64,000 bases of DNA from Triangularia verruculosa (taxonomy: Eukaryota; Ascomycota; Sordariomycetes; Sordariales; Podosporaceae). The notes under the pieces are model-generated. The model searched no databases. It saw nothing but the letters and a program-made list of their open reading frames with translations, and was not told the DNA's origin. The stretch is taken from positions 62,001-126,000 of the forward strand of contig MU863901.1 of NCBI GenBank assembly GCA_033296885.1, read 5' to 3'. Both the position numbers and the translations under genes were made by a program. This document shows, in pieces, positions 43,542 to 54,508 of the stretch; position 1 is the first letter of the stretch; every line of letters starts with the position of its first letter.

Positions 43542-45104
43542 CTACAAGAGACCTTGCTTCTGAAGGTCCAGATAGACCTTCTCAGGCATGACATTGCCCT
43601 CAGCATCCTCCATCTGTACGACGGACCCGTCATCCACGTGATGCTTCTTCTCTTCCCGCTGAATCTTCTCCCACAACCTCATAGCCTCTGCAATTGAGGT
43701 GATGTCTCGAAACAGGTAGGTATTTGTGATGCCTAGGCGCTTCAAGTTCGTAATATGGTTTGTTTCGTTGAAGTGCTTGTCGAATGCGCGACGACCTCTG
43801 TAGACAAAGTTGCCGCAAATTTCGCACGGGAATTCCTGTCCCAAGCCGTGGAGCCTGTACAGCCAGAAGGGAATGGGCTTGCCATCCCAGGCAAGCGGAA
43901 GTTTCAAGGGATTGTAGATCTTGTCATCGTCGTCTCCATCCTCCTCCTCTTCGGGCGCTTGGTTCTGGGGAGTGTTTGACATGTTGTAGAAGTTCTCCAA
44001 CTCTTGCGCGCGTTCCCTTTCCGTCATGCCCTGCCGCCGCTCAACGTTCACTCTGGTATCGTCCTTTTCGGTACTCATCGCGCTGGTCAGCTTCCTGACT
44101 CTGAACTCTCTCTCGGCAACCGCACGTTCCCTCAGACGATGGGCCAGTGCAACAGGAGCATGACTGTCACCAACCGCCGCAGTTTCCTCCCATTTGGCCA
44201 AAATCTCAGCGGCTTTGATGTGTTTTCGCCCGTTCAAATGACCCTTGTAAACGTTCTCGTTCTTGAACTCCTTTTCACAAGCCTCGCACCACACCGCATT
44301 AGCCGTCGAGAGGTTTCTTGATGTCGCGTTCGACTTGGCTGCGGCCGCTTCCTTCTGCCACCCTGGAACCTCGTCCTTCTCCCACACCGTGTCGAAATCC
44401 CTGTCCCAGCTCTCATATACCTTGTCAAGATTCTCAAGTGGGCGAGTCCGTCGCATAAAAGACTCCAGATATGAGGCAAGCTCACCCAGGTACCTGAAGT
44501 ACTCGTCCGTCAACTTGTCCGCCCGTTTGATTCCTCCTTTTCCTGGCTGGAAGTCATCGAACACCTCAAGGTACTGCAAATAGGCAAGACGCTTGGCGTT
44601 TGGAAGATTCAGGTATGTCTCGTGGCAGGTGTGGAGGTCGAAAAATCGGCCATAAGCTTCCTCGCCCGAGAACATGCTCTCCACAATATATGGCTGATCG
44701 GGGCCCTTCCGTTGCTTGTACCATTGCTCTGGATTCTCGGCCTGCTCGCTTGGATAGTTGCCATAATGCTCTTTGATCTTGCCGTACTGGCTGTGAAACT
44801 CCTTGAACGGGTCACCGGTGCTGATATCCAGAATCTCTTTTGATCGCGTGCCAGCTTTGTCTTCGTACAGGGCTAGGAGTGCGGCGGACTGTTTCTGGAT
44901 CTGGTCAAGCAATTGGGAAACTTCATGGTCCCTGTTCAGGCGATCGCGGATCTTCCGATAATAGTTAGAATCAAAACCAATCCGATGAATGTGTTGACTA
45001 CAATCGCGACATACCTGTTTGGGTTCATCGCCCATGCGATCTGCGATTCCCTGCTCGAGGCGCTCGAGATCCTCATGGATGTATCTCTGTTCCTCTAATA
45101 ACAT
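43542..45104 (-). CDS. SF3A3: splicing factor 3A subunit 3 (SF3A3/Prp9)
   Basis: ATG 45104 and one 63-nt intron (44952-45014; donor GTATGT, branch TCTAAC, acceptor GGAAG) give 499 aa. Splicing rebuilds PKQIRDRLNRDHEVSQ, which lines up with the start of human SF3A3. Visible blocks: MLLEEQRYIHEDLERL, EEAYGRFFDLHTCHETYLNL, YLQYLEVFDDF, a C2H2 finger WCEACEKEFKNENVYKGHL, YNPLKLPLAWDGKPIPFWLY, the matrin-type finger CEICGNFVYRGRRAFDKHF and the C-terminal VYLDLQKQGLL. The protein is part of the U2 snRNP SF3a complex. The intron is stop-free and a multiple of three, so an unspliced mRNA still encodes a 520-aa protein with an insertion near residue 30. It is divergent from FAL1. Confidence 0.95.
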   Translation of the reverse strand: MLLEEQRYIHEDLERLEQGIADRMGDEPKQVCRDCSQHIHRIGFDSNYYRKIRDRLNRDHEVSQLLDQIQKQSAALLALYEDKAGTRSKEILDISTGDPFKEFHSQYGKIKEHYGNYPSEQAENPEQWYKQRKGPDQPYIVESMFSGEEAYGRFFDLHTCHETYLNLPNAKRLAYLQYLEVFDDFQPGKGGIKRADKLTDEYFRYLGELASYLESFMRRTRPLENLDKVYESWDRDFDTVWEKDEVPGWQKEAAAAKSNATSRNLSTANAVWCEACEKEFKNENVYKGHLNGRKHIKAAEILAKWEETAAVGDSHAPVALAHRLRERAVAEREFRVRKLTSAMSTEKDDTRVNVERRQGMTERERAQELENFYNMSNTPQNQAPEEEEDGDDDDKIYNPLKLPLAWDGKPIPFWLYRLHGLGQEFPCEICGNFVYRGRRAFDKHFNETNHITNLKRLGITNTYLFRDITSIAEAMRLWEKIQREEKKHHVDDGSVVQMEDAEGNVMPEKVYLDLQKQGLL

Positions 45105-45513
45105 TATGTACGTTAGGTCTGGCGCCGAGGGGTTGTTGATCGAAAGAAGCAAGGCTAACAACAAATCGCAGGATATAGAAAGCTCCAGGGCTCAGTGTTG
45201 GATGTTATCGATATCTTTTCAGCGCCACCAATTCCCAGCCAATTCATCGAAGCACAGACACAAACGCGCCGCAACGCTAGCGGCCAAAAGTCGCGGCGCT
45301 GCGCGTGAGCCTCTCTTAATCAATTGCCGGAGTTTGACCGGCAGAAAAGTTGCCCCACAGCCTTGCATGTACTGTCATGCCAGCGTCAACTTTCAGCAGC
45401 GCATTCCACTGGAACTTTTGTTTGAGCTGCTTCATCCCCCGGGCACATCAACCATCTCCCCATCAACCACACGATACCCGATTTCACCCAGTTTGCGCCC
45501 AATCAACATCAGA
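45105..45513. promoter_or_regulatory. bidirectional promoter of SF3A3 and FAL1
   Basis: Only 409 bp separate the two diverging ATG codons. Two CCAAT boxes lie near the middle (45227-45231 and 45238-45242), typical of short shared promoters. No TATA box is obvious. Confidence 0.6.
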
Positions 45514-46837
45514 ATGGCTGAAGGAGGTATTGATCGCAAGGCCGATGAGAAGCTCACCTTCTCGACCTCGAAAGAGGTTACGGTGCACCCAACTTTCGAG
45601 TCTATGTCATTGAAGGGTACGTCCAAGCTCGCGATTCCTAAAACTTCTTGTAGATCCCAGAAACTAACCAACCATCATCGACAGAGAGTCTCCTTCGTGG
45701 TATCTACGCCTATGGCTACGAGTCGCCTTCCGCTGTCCAGTCCAGAGCTATCGTACAGATTTGCAAGGGTCGCGACACCATTGCCCAAGCCCAATCCGGT
45801 ACGGGTAAGACGGCCACCTTCTCGATTAGCATGCTCCAGGTTATCGATACCGCTGTCCGTGAGACCCAAGCTCTCGTTCTCTCCCCGACCCGCGAACTTG
45901 CGACACAGATCCAGAGCGTCGTCATGGCGTTGGGCGATTACATGAACGTTCAGTGCCATGCCTGCATTGGCGGGACCAACGTGGGCGAGGATATCCGCAA
46001 GCTCGACTACGGCCAGCATATTGTATCTGGTACTCCTGGTCGTGTTGCCGACATGATCCGACGTCGTCACTTGCGTACCCGCCATATCAAGATGTTGGTT
46101 CTCGATGAAGCCGATGAGCTCCTCAACCAGGGTTTCCGGGAACAGATCTACGATGTGTATCGGTACCTGCCACCCGCCACCCAGGTTGTGGTTGTCTCCG
46201 CTACCCTTCCCCACGATGTCCTTACCATGACCACCAAGTTCATGACGGATCCCGTCCGTATTCTCGTCAAGCGTGACGAGTTGACGCTCGAAGGTCTCAA
46301 GCAATACTTCATCGCCGTCGAGAAGGAGGATTGGAAATTCGATACGCTGTGCGATCTCTACGACACCCTCACAATTACCCAGGCCGTTATTTTCTGCAAC
46401 ACGAGGAGGAAGGTCGATTGGTTGACGGATAAAATGAGGGAGGCCAACTTTACCGTCAGCAGTATGCATGGCGAAATGCCACAAAAGGAACGTGACAGCA
46501 TTATGCAGGACTTCCGACAAGGCAACAGCAGAGTGCTGATCTCGACTGATGTGTGGGCTCGTGGTATCGATGTCCAACAAGTCAGCTTGGTCATCAACTA
46601 TGACCTTCCCAGCAACCGCGAGAACTACATCCACCGTATCGGTCGTTCCGGCAGATTCGGTCGCAAAGGTGTTGCCATCAACTTCGTGACGACCGAAGAT
46701 GTGCGCATTCTCCGTGATATCGAACGTGGGTTTCCTTTAGTATCCTTTTTGAGGTGCAGCTTGCTAACAGCGTTTCAGTGTACTACTCCACACAGATCGA
46801 TGAGATGCCCATGAACGTGGCAGATCTCATTGCTTAA
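45514..46837 (+). CDS. FAL1: DEAD-box RNA helicase FAL1 (eIF4A3-like)
   Basis: Three exons (45514-45616, 45685-46725, 46779-46837) give 400 aa. All helicase motifs are present: AQSGTGKT (I), PTRELA (Ia), TPGR (Ib), DEAD in VLDEADELL (II), SAT (III), VIFCNTRRKVD (IV), RGIDVQQ (V) and HRIGRSGRFGRKG (VI). The C-terminus is YYSTQIDEMPMNVADLIA. The spacing and the N-terminal TSKEVTVHPTFESM separate eIF4A3/FAL1 from translation factor eIF4A. The protein works in 40S ribosome maturation in yeast and in the exon-junction complex in other eukaryotes. It shares a short promoter with SF3A3. The last exon is small (59 nt) with a GTGGGT donor before it. Confidence 0.95.
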
Positions 46838-47243
46838 ATGTCGTCGAGTCGTGATCGGTTCAGCTCAAGTATCTCTACTGTAGGTAGAAGATCATTTCGG
46901 CAATCCACAAGAAGGGTGGCTTGCCCCGGACACAGGATCCGGTAAAACTGTTGGGAGGAAAGGGGCCTAAAAAGATGAAGGTAATGTATCACTTACACCA
47001 CGACAGTTTTTCAACGACGGTGTGACTGACTCCACGGATATCTAGGCTATATGAGAATGCAAGACCATGTGTTATTCTACCACGATGCTACTGGAAGTGT
47101 CAAATTCTTACCTCAAGAGGCAGGGCGATATGCTTGGATCGTGAAGATGTTCTCGATAGATTTCGGGACAGTATGCGAAGGACAGAATGGGCCAGTGACT
47201 GCACTGTTATAGCGATTAAATCACAGCCCGTCTTCATTCCCCT
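46838..47243. other. intergenic between convergent genes
   Basis: Space between the FAL1 and PTH11-like stop codons. The ORF at 47134-47565 is antisense to the latter. Nothing else seen. Confidence 0.6.
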
Positions 47244-48507
47244 CTATTGGGGCCTCTTGCTGCCCTCCAGGCCACCTCGCAGTTCCAGGCTATCACTATC
47301 CCTCTGGTACATCGATATCCAAGTCTCCTTCTCTTCGTCACGTATCCTCTTCGATGGCCACGAGCCGATTGTCGGCGGGCTGTTCTTGCGTTCAGCATGT
47401 CTTGCCGCCTTGTCAGACCCAGCTTCTAAATCTGCAGTATCTACGTTTGCGCCCGAGGGTCTTGATCCGGAAAAGAACTTCGGAAACACCTTGCTAACCA
47501 ATGGCTTGAGCGTCATGCAGCATGCGCAGGCGATAGCAGCATTGATCTCGATGCAGGTTAGGTAGGCGATACTGACGTTGTCAAAGGTGAAATCGGAGCG
47601 GTGGTATTGCTCGACGAGATCCCAGAGCCTCACTGCCGAGATGGAGCACACACTTGTTTCTTCGGTATTAGCTCCCCTTCACTAGATCACCACGGACGAT
47701 AAGGGAGGCTTACAAGAAACCCAAGGCAAATATTCCATATAACACCAACTTTTGTCGCAGCTTCACCTGCAAGTTGACAATCACTGGCAAGGGCAGGACA
47801 TAGAGCAGGATATCTGTGCCAATGTGCAGGCCGGTATTTCCCAGCCAAAAGTTTCTCGGGTGGCAATAGGCGTTTGGGTAGGAGGTCTTGTCCCAGAACG
47901 CGGCGAGCGGGAGGCAGGCCGTGACGACGGTGGAGAGGGTCCAAAGGCCGTTCGTTAGGAGGACGATGGCGAGGATCGCGTAGGCGTAGTAGCGGGCGTG
48001 CTGGTAGGAGAGAATGCGGAGGTAGAGGAGGAGTATGGAGAGTTTCGTGAGGAGGAGGGAGAGGAGGTACCAGAGGATGGTGTACCAGCCTGCCTGGGGT
48101 GGATGTCAGCTGTGGGGACATGGTGTTGGGCAGTTGGGTACAGACTCGAGCCATGGGGATCATGAGGTCTGGGTTGATGTCTAGGGCGTGTTTTCCTAGC
48201 CCGTAGATGGCCTCTGAAGTGAACAGTACCTAGTTAGCAGATGCCTCTTGAGGAGCGGAGGTTAAGGCAACTCACGCTCAATCATGCCGGCACATGTCGC
48301 TGCCGCGAACACTAGTGCTAATAGGATAAACCAGTCCTCTGCTCCGAGAACATTTTGGAGGAGCATTCCTCGCGTGTAGAACCTCAGTCCTACGAAAACT
48401 GCTCCAATGATCCATGTGATGACGGCGCAGGCGATGATGTTGGTTCGGTAAGACTCGTCAGGATTGGAGGTGAGCTCGGGGAAAGTGACATTACTGGGCG
48501 AAGACAT
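47244..48507 (-). CDS. PTH11-like integral membrane protein (fungal rhodopsin-type, seven TM)
   Basis: Four exons (48507-48276, 48213-48146, 48093-47714, 47652-47244) give 362 aa. No N-terminal CFEM domain is present. Hydrophobic segments match the seven-helix fungal rhodopsin/PTH11 fold: ACAVITWIIGAVFVGLRFYTR, WFILLALVFAAATCAGMIEQ, AGWYTILWYLLSLLLTKLSI, AILAIVLLTNGLWTLSTVV, IGTDILLYVLPLPVIVNLQV, ILY-type GIFALGFFVCSISAVRLWDL, and SIAYLTCIEINAAIACACCM. The characteristic GLGKH after helix 2, the LLYLRI motif and the GFFVCxISxVRL motif are intact only after splicing; intron 2 uses a GTCTGT donor. The family acts as plasma-membrane receptors in surface and nutrient sensing. The ligand is unknown. 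The cytosolic tail is charged. Confidence 0.87.
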
Positions 48508-49583
48508 TCCTCAGGTCTGGTCTGGGCTCTCTTGACTGTTGATCATAAAATACAAGTGTTTTCGCATTGTCTTCAAGGGTGAGAGTATGTTGTTTGTTCT
48601 TGCTGAAAGACAGAGGACAAGCAGGGTTGACGTTGCGTGGGGAGATGGGCCTCGTTATGAGGAGCCAGAAAGTATATCAGTTGTTGGTTGCAATCGCCCA
48701 TAGCTTGTGTCATTTATGTGTTGAATATGGAGATCAATGCCTGAGTACCATCCCGATATTGGTTGTTCCGTCGATCTCATGATGTGGTTGATCTGACCCA
48801 GCGGTATGCGGAGCCGTCCACGTCCGTTTCAAAAGGGGGAAGGAGAACCACACCCACCGTTTATAAGAGTGAAGCTTCCTTCCAATAATAAATCACATCA
48901 TGATTAGTCAAGTGGTCAGTGGTTTCCTCTCAACGAAGGAGCCATCACTTGGCTGGTAACATTGTGGGCTCAACTCCCATGGTGGGCGCTCTCTCTTGCA
49001 ACAACAGATTTCCTGGTGGCGTTGTCCCCTCTGTTCTTAGAGCAAGGAGGCCGCACTGAGGATTGGTGGCACTGGGGGATAGGATCAACTGTGATTCTCT
49101 TTCCGTTTTCCTTTTTCAACATTCTACCTTATGTCGTTTGCATTATTCCCAGATACCTCTTTCCTTCAGCCTGTGTACTCAACCTCGTCAAAAGGCAACT
49201 TCTTCAAGACTTGGGCATGAAATTCTCGATTTGCGCAAAAATGCGACCAGTCCAGGTACGTTCCGAAGTTTATCTGTCATTTCATGCAGCGTGTTCAAAG
49301 GCTCCGTACTTGAAGTGGAGGAGTAACCTGTTTACCGCATGAAAGCTGCGATGGACGTGCGTGTTTGGCCTTGAAGATGATCCCCTAGATCATCCGGGCC
49401 GGCAAAACAACTAACCATGCACACACCGTGGACCAAACAAGAGGGATTGTTACACTGGAGTAAACACATTGAACAATACTAAATAAGTCTGAAAGGATTA
49501 TCAATACCGCTCTTAACAGATCCTAAAGGTTCATTGAATGATTCTCAAGCCTTTTAGCTGTTTTTGAATGCCTGGTTGACATC
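48508..49583. other. intergenic with a weak tRNA-like sequence
   Basis: No gene seen. TAGTCAAGTGG (48905-48915) resembles an A box and GGCTCAACTCC (48967-48977) a B box with a 5-bp T-arm pairing (48964-48968 with 48976-48980), but no acceptor stem can be formed. The frame at 48962-49342 has no ATG at its start and no recognised domain. Confidence 0.5.
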
Positions 49584-50041
49584 TATCGGTCTGCGATCTC
49601 AATTATCCACGGGTGCTTGATCAGCTCCTCGGCCGGCATACGATCCGCTGGATTGACTGTCATGATGCATTCAGAAAAGAAAGGAAAAGCGCTACCTCAT
49701 TGTGACCCAAGCCACTCCACCATACCTCGCGTTCGAGCGGTGAAATCCCCGATGAATCGGCCCCTTTGATTATTCCCTTGTCGTCAGACAGGCTCTCAAC
49801 AATTTTGGAATCTCCTTAAACGAGCAGCCCTTCTGGGAAGGGCCCGAAATGCTCAACGTCTTTGACCATCCACGCAGTAGAATAGTGGCCAAATCCAACC
49901 TTATTCATGACTTCATACTTGCCAGGCATTTATGTCCCCAGCGTGAACCAGACGGAATCCGCCGGAGTAGTAGGCATCCTTGTCCTCTTCTATGTTGTCA
50001 CCGTCGTGCCGGCTGTCAACATTAATCTTGTCTCCATTCTC
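49584..50041 (-). pseudogene. decayed SRPK-type serine/threonine kinase relic
   Basis: Three reading frames on the minus strand carry consecutive kinase pieces. First DNIEEDKDAYYSGGF and RLVHAGDI, then after a frame change PGKYEVMNKVGFGHYSTAW and MVKD (P-loop region of SRPK kinases), then EHFGPFPEGLLV, a TAA, GDSKIVESLSDDKGI, and after another frame change MTVNPADRMPAEELIKHPWI followed by a stop at 49584. The order matches SRPK-like kinases, whose N-terminus is EDY..GG(Y/F)HPVH.GD and C-terminus EELL.HPW. The whole central domain (lysine, catalytic loop, DFG) is missing between MVKD and EHFGPF, so the gene suffered an internal deletion of roughly 0.7 kb plus frameshifts and a stop. Confidence 0.8.
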
Positions 50042-51960
50042 GCTTGATGGAGGGACAACTTCCTACTTTCGGGATCGGGTATGATCTTCTGCCATTATCG
50101 CTCTATCCGAACAGCTTTTTGACAAGAGGTTGAAGCTTCTTGCTACAAGATGCTCCTCAGATACAGTCAGATGTTGTCGAACCGACCATGTTGGTTGTCC
50201 TCATGATTGACAATCTTGTTGGTCGTCCGTCGTCAGCGGCTGCAGTTGACTCAACTCGCGCTCAGCTTGACAAATTTTGTTAGAATAGGTAGGTGTGATG
50301 GTTAATTCTGTTACCCATGATATCATCACTGTGATGCGCCCTCTCAACATCTTGGGATCCTTTCACTCCGACTATGGGGGCTGATCAAATCGGCAAAAAA
50401 GTTGTCTCTTTACCATGCGACGCTCTAGAAAAGTATTGGCATTGTGAAGCAGGAATGAGGTCTTGAAGAATAGATACGGAATAGACCTTGAAGCATAGTT
50501 GAAAACACACCATCGGATGGTCATAAGCCTTTTTATCAATCATAATTCTGTCCAAACGTCCATGCTTGCCGTGGTCTTCGGGCAGGGGCTAAATCTGGTC
50601 GAAACATGACAATTGGTGGTTTTTTTGACTCACCGACGGCTCTCGGTAATTGGTAGGAATCGATGGGACCATTCGCCGGGATGGCACCTGTGCGTTGATA
50701 TTTTCTTCGGAATGCGTGCCGCGTGCCACGTATCACGACAGGATAAACGTTTACCATCACCCAGCACGCGACAGCATGCTGCTGCAGCCTCTTCGTTTGG
50801 AACAATGTTCCACCGCTGAAGGAGCACAGAATCGTCGCGATCGAATGATGGATCTGCGGTGAGCTGCGGATTAGGAAGGTGGGATGTGAGAAGGAGGAAA
50901 GCCGCAGGTCAAACTGACTGATCCTACAACGCTATACCTCACACTTCACCGGCTGGCCTCCAACGCTCGGCCAAATGATCGGTGCTCCGACTTCCACATG
51001 CCCGGATTGCAACTGTATACCCGACCTGTCCGGGCGTGGGCTTTCGAAGAGGAGTCTGAGTCGCCCATCAACCCCAGCTGACCATCCGGGAGTGACATTC
51101 CCCACAAAAGTTTATCTGCGTAGCGCTTTGCTTCGGTTGCGACCGCTCTGGTGATCCCATGATCTCGTATTTTGGGCCATGGCTGTTGCCTCATGTTCGC
51201 CCAAGGCTGTGGAAGCAGAGAGAGAGACGCAGGACTTGAGACCTCAAAACCTGGAATGTCGACAATCTCGGTATTCAACCGACATCTGAGACAGCATATC
51301 GTCCATTGGCTCGACACACGGGAGCCGGCAGTCTTGTGGCCTTGGCATCGTCAATCAAGCATCTGCCAAGGCGCCTGGCAAGCCACAATGGTGTGCTTGG
51401 CAGGTTCAAACCTCTTTTGGCAACGTTGAATGCCATCGCTGGCATCAGCCAAGCCATTTTCTCATGACGTCCTGCCATCAACCGCCTCCGCGACGCCGCC
51501 CAAGTCCGGCGCCGTTGATCCTCCACGCGCTACAAATTCGGGGACCTCTGGCCACGAAAGATAGTGGCCGTCATGCAGCCTTGTGCTGGACTTTTGTGGG
51601 CTCCCCACATTCGACCCCTCCCGATGGTCACACTGGGAGCGCCCGCCATTGTGCGTCGGCAAGTAAGGGGGGGGGGGCGTCTCGGTTTACGAGGATTATG
51701 ATTTCATCAAGCACCGCGTGAGCGGCAGCACCTTACCCAGCATGACTGACCTACAAAAGAATGTAGGTCCCCTCCAACATCTCACTGTCTCTCCTACTTT
51801 TTGCCCCGTTTTGACATTGTTACAAGCCCTGAGTTCCAGACAAGACGCACGAAAGACCGGTGTCAAAGTCCGGCAGTCCTTCACCTCCCCTTCGTCTCCT
51901 CCACATCTTCCCGTCTTCCCCGCTTCCCCATACCCGCCTTGACGGAAGTAAACTAAAACC
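50042..51960. other. intergenic, JEN transporter upstream region
   Basis: No supported gene over 1.9 kb. A run of 11 G at 51667-51677 lies about 280 bp before the transporter start. ORFs overlap in opposite frames without domains. Confidence 0.55.
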
Positions 51961-53646
51961 ATGGAGTCAACACATAAGCCGGCCGATCCCATCGCCAAGG
52001 GGATCCTTCCTACAGCAAAGCAAGGCGTGAAGGATCTCTTCAATTTTGAGCAAAGAGTCGTCGTCACAGATCACCTGGGACAATCACGGACAGAATGGGC
52101 GCGGCCAGTGCCTCTCAAAAATCCCATCAGCTTGCTTGCCCAGCTCTCAGGGCGGGATTGGCTCTTCTTCATCGTCGGCTTTGCAGCCTGGACAGCTGAC
52201 GCATTCGACTTCCATGCTCTTTCGATCCAACAAAAGAAGCTGGCCGACTACTATGGCACGACAAAAACGGAGATCTCCACCGCCATCACACTCACCCTGC
52301 TGCTCCGATCAGTAGGCGCGGCTATGTTCGGTCTCGCTGGTGATAAGTGGGGGCGGAAATGGCCCATGGTGTTCAACATGATAGTGTTGGGTGTGTTACA
52401 AATTGCCACCATCTACAGCGGCACCTTCCAGCAATTTCTTGCCGTAAGAGCCCTCTTTGGCCTGTTCATGGGCGGAGTGTAAGTGGTCTTTCCAGGAACC
52501 ACCGGTCTTTGAAGGCGTCATAAGCTAATTGTGTCGGATTAGCTACGGCAATGCTATCGCCATGGCCCTCGAAAACAGCCCAGTCGATGCCCGCGGCCTC
52601 ATGTCTGGGATTCTCCAACAAGGATACTCGCTTGGTTATGTGTGTGCGGCCTGCGCTAACCTTGGTGTCGGCGGCGAAACGGAGACCTGGAAGACGGTCT
52701 TCTGGATTGCTGCTGCTGTCTCGATCTTTGTTGGTCTCGTCCGTTGCCTCTTCCCAGAGTCTAGACAGTTCATTGAAGCTCGCGCGGCAGGCAAGGCGCA
52801 GGCCAACCCGTCTGCTTTCTGGAAAGAAACACGAGTTATGCTTGCACAAGAGTGGAAGATGTGCGTTTATTGCATTATTCTGATGACGTGGTTCAACTGT
52901 AAGCTATGCTCTTTCTGATGTTCGACCGCTTGTTACTGACATTCGTTATCATAGACTACAGCCACACATCCCAGGACAGCTACACCACTTTCATGTTGAC
53001 ACAAAAGGAGTTGGAGAATGCCGGCGCCAGTCGAACAAGCATCATCATGAAGGCTGGTGCCTGCGTCGGTGGCACAATCATTGGCTACATCTCGCAGTGG
53101 TTTGGCCGCCGCAGAACAATCATCGTTGCAGCGCTGGTCAGCATGGCCCTCATCCCGGCGTGGATTCTACCCACAAACGAAGCCGCGCTTTCAGCAAGCG
53201 GTTTCTTCATGCAGTTCTTTGTGCAGGGCGCGTGGGGTGTCATTCCCATCCATTTGAACGAGCTGTCACCACCCGCGTTCCGCTCGTCATTCCCAGGCAT
53301 CACTTACCAGCTTGGTAACATGATCTCCTCTCCATCGGCACAGATTGTCAATGCTATCGCTGAGAACACGTTTATTGTCAGTGCTTCGGGCAAGATGGTT
53401 GAGGCGTACGGTCCGGTGATGGGCATTGCGACGGCAATTATCGCGTTTGGGATCGCGTCGTGGGTTGCTGTTGGGCCGGAGAAACGTGGACGCGAGTTTG
53501 AAAAGGTTCTGCCAGCGGGTATGAACATTGTGCAGGAGGGGGCTAAGCCGGATGATCTTGAGTCAGGGTCGAGGAGCAATGATGATGGGAAGGTGAAGAC
53601 TGCCGAATTGGAGCGAGTTCCTACTCGGGGCCCCCAGGAAAAGTAA
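51961..53646 (+). CDS. JEN1-type monocarboxylate/H+ symporter (MFS)
   Basis: Three exons (51961-52478, 52543-52898, 52955-53646) give 521 aa. The JEN signature NXX[S/T]HX[S/T]QDXXXT is present as NYYSHTSQDSYTT, formed across intron 2. Other MFS features: GDKWGRKWPM in loop 2-3, WTADAFDFHALSIQQKKLA in the first helix region, ALENSPVDARGLMSGILQQGYSLGY and ISQWFGRRRT in the C-half. About 12 membrane segments are evident. The N-terminal 60 residues and the acidic C-tail are cytosolic. JEN proteins import lactate, pyruvate, or in the Jen2 branch dicarboxylates, and are glucose-repressed in yeasts. Which branch this belongs to cannot be decided by eye. Confidence 0.94.
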
Positions 53647-54115
53647 GGGCTGCTTTTTCGGTTGAGAATACTTCTGGTTTGGTGGCTGCCGCGGAAATTG
53701 GATCAACTCTTTTCTGAGGTGTTTGGGCGGGTTTAGTCGGGATGGAGTCCCTTTGGCAGGATGTTGGGAGTATAAAAGTTGGGCACTCGGAATATCGGTA
53801 CTTATCCTTGCATAGCCTATGATACACATTCTTATAGTATGATTATGACAACTTCATTCATGTACCCTTCTTTCTTTTGTCTGCAAAGAAGACAAGATAG
53901 AATATGATAGAGCGCATGGGCCATCAGACGACCCCAGTATTTTACGGACCTTTCACAGCAACAAGTATTTTGATAGCCTGACATGGGCGAAGTTTCTGTT
54001 CTATGGCTTGGACCCGAAGTGGTAGGAGTAGGCGAGGCTAGGTACTGTGTATAATAGTGCTCGGGGATCCCTTGTGTTTGGAGAGATGTTGAGAGTTCAT
54101 TCAGCTTGATGGAAC
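53647..54115. other. JEN gene 3' flank
   Basis: No gene seen. Small minus-strand ORFs (53563-53829, 53832-54194) are unsupported. Confidence 0.6.
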
Positions 54116-54508
54116 GGCACGTCCTGGACAGAAAACCTGGCACTGCAAAGCAGCATTGAAAGATAGTTAATAGGCGCTGGAAAATCTCGATCATACCTTG
54201 AAAGATAGTTTTAATATGTTAAAGATAGTAATAAGCCTTTAAAAGATAATTAATATACGTTTTGTACTATTTTAAAGGTACGACTTTAGCTTACAGTACT
54301 AGTTATTTTATCCACGGGGTAAACGGGTATCTTATATATTGAGTTTGGAATTTACGTAGTAATCTTAAAGTATATATTAAACTGTTAATATTGAGTAAAT
54401 AAAAAAAATGGTTAAGAGGAGCGTATAGGACCATATTTATATCCCACCAAGACATTCCATCCACCTGTCGGGGCCATACGCCAAGCTCCCTAAACACCCT
54501 ACTCCTTA
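54116..54508 (+). repeat. dispersed repeat, copy 1 (AT-shifted)
   Basis: It starts GGCACGTCCT, followed by GGCACTGCAAAG, then several AAAGATAGTTAAT-like units, ACTATTTTAAAGGT, an AT-rich stretch with TTATTTT and GGTATCT, and closes near GCCAAGCTC. The same order of blocks is found on the opposite strand at 62848-63268. This copy is richer in A and T over 54180-54430, and many of its differences from copy 2 are transitions toward A/T, as RIP would leave. Its minus strand contains a 98-codon frame of unknown origin (54303-54599). Confidence 0.7.

Noticed and set aside
45675..46634. 319-codon minus-strand ORF
   Set aside because: Exact antisense of the FAL1 helicase exon 2; a known shadow effect of codon bias.
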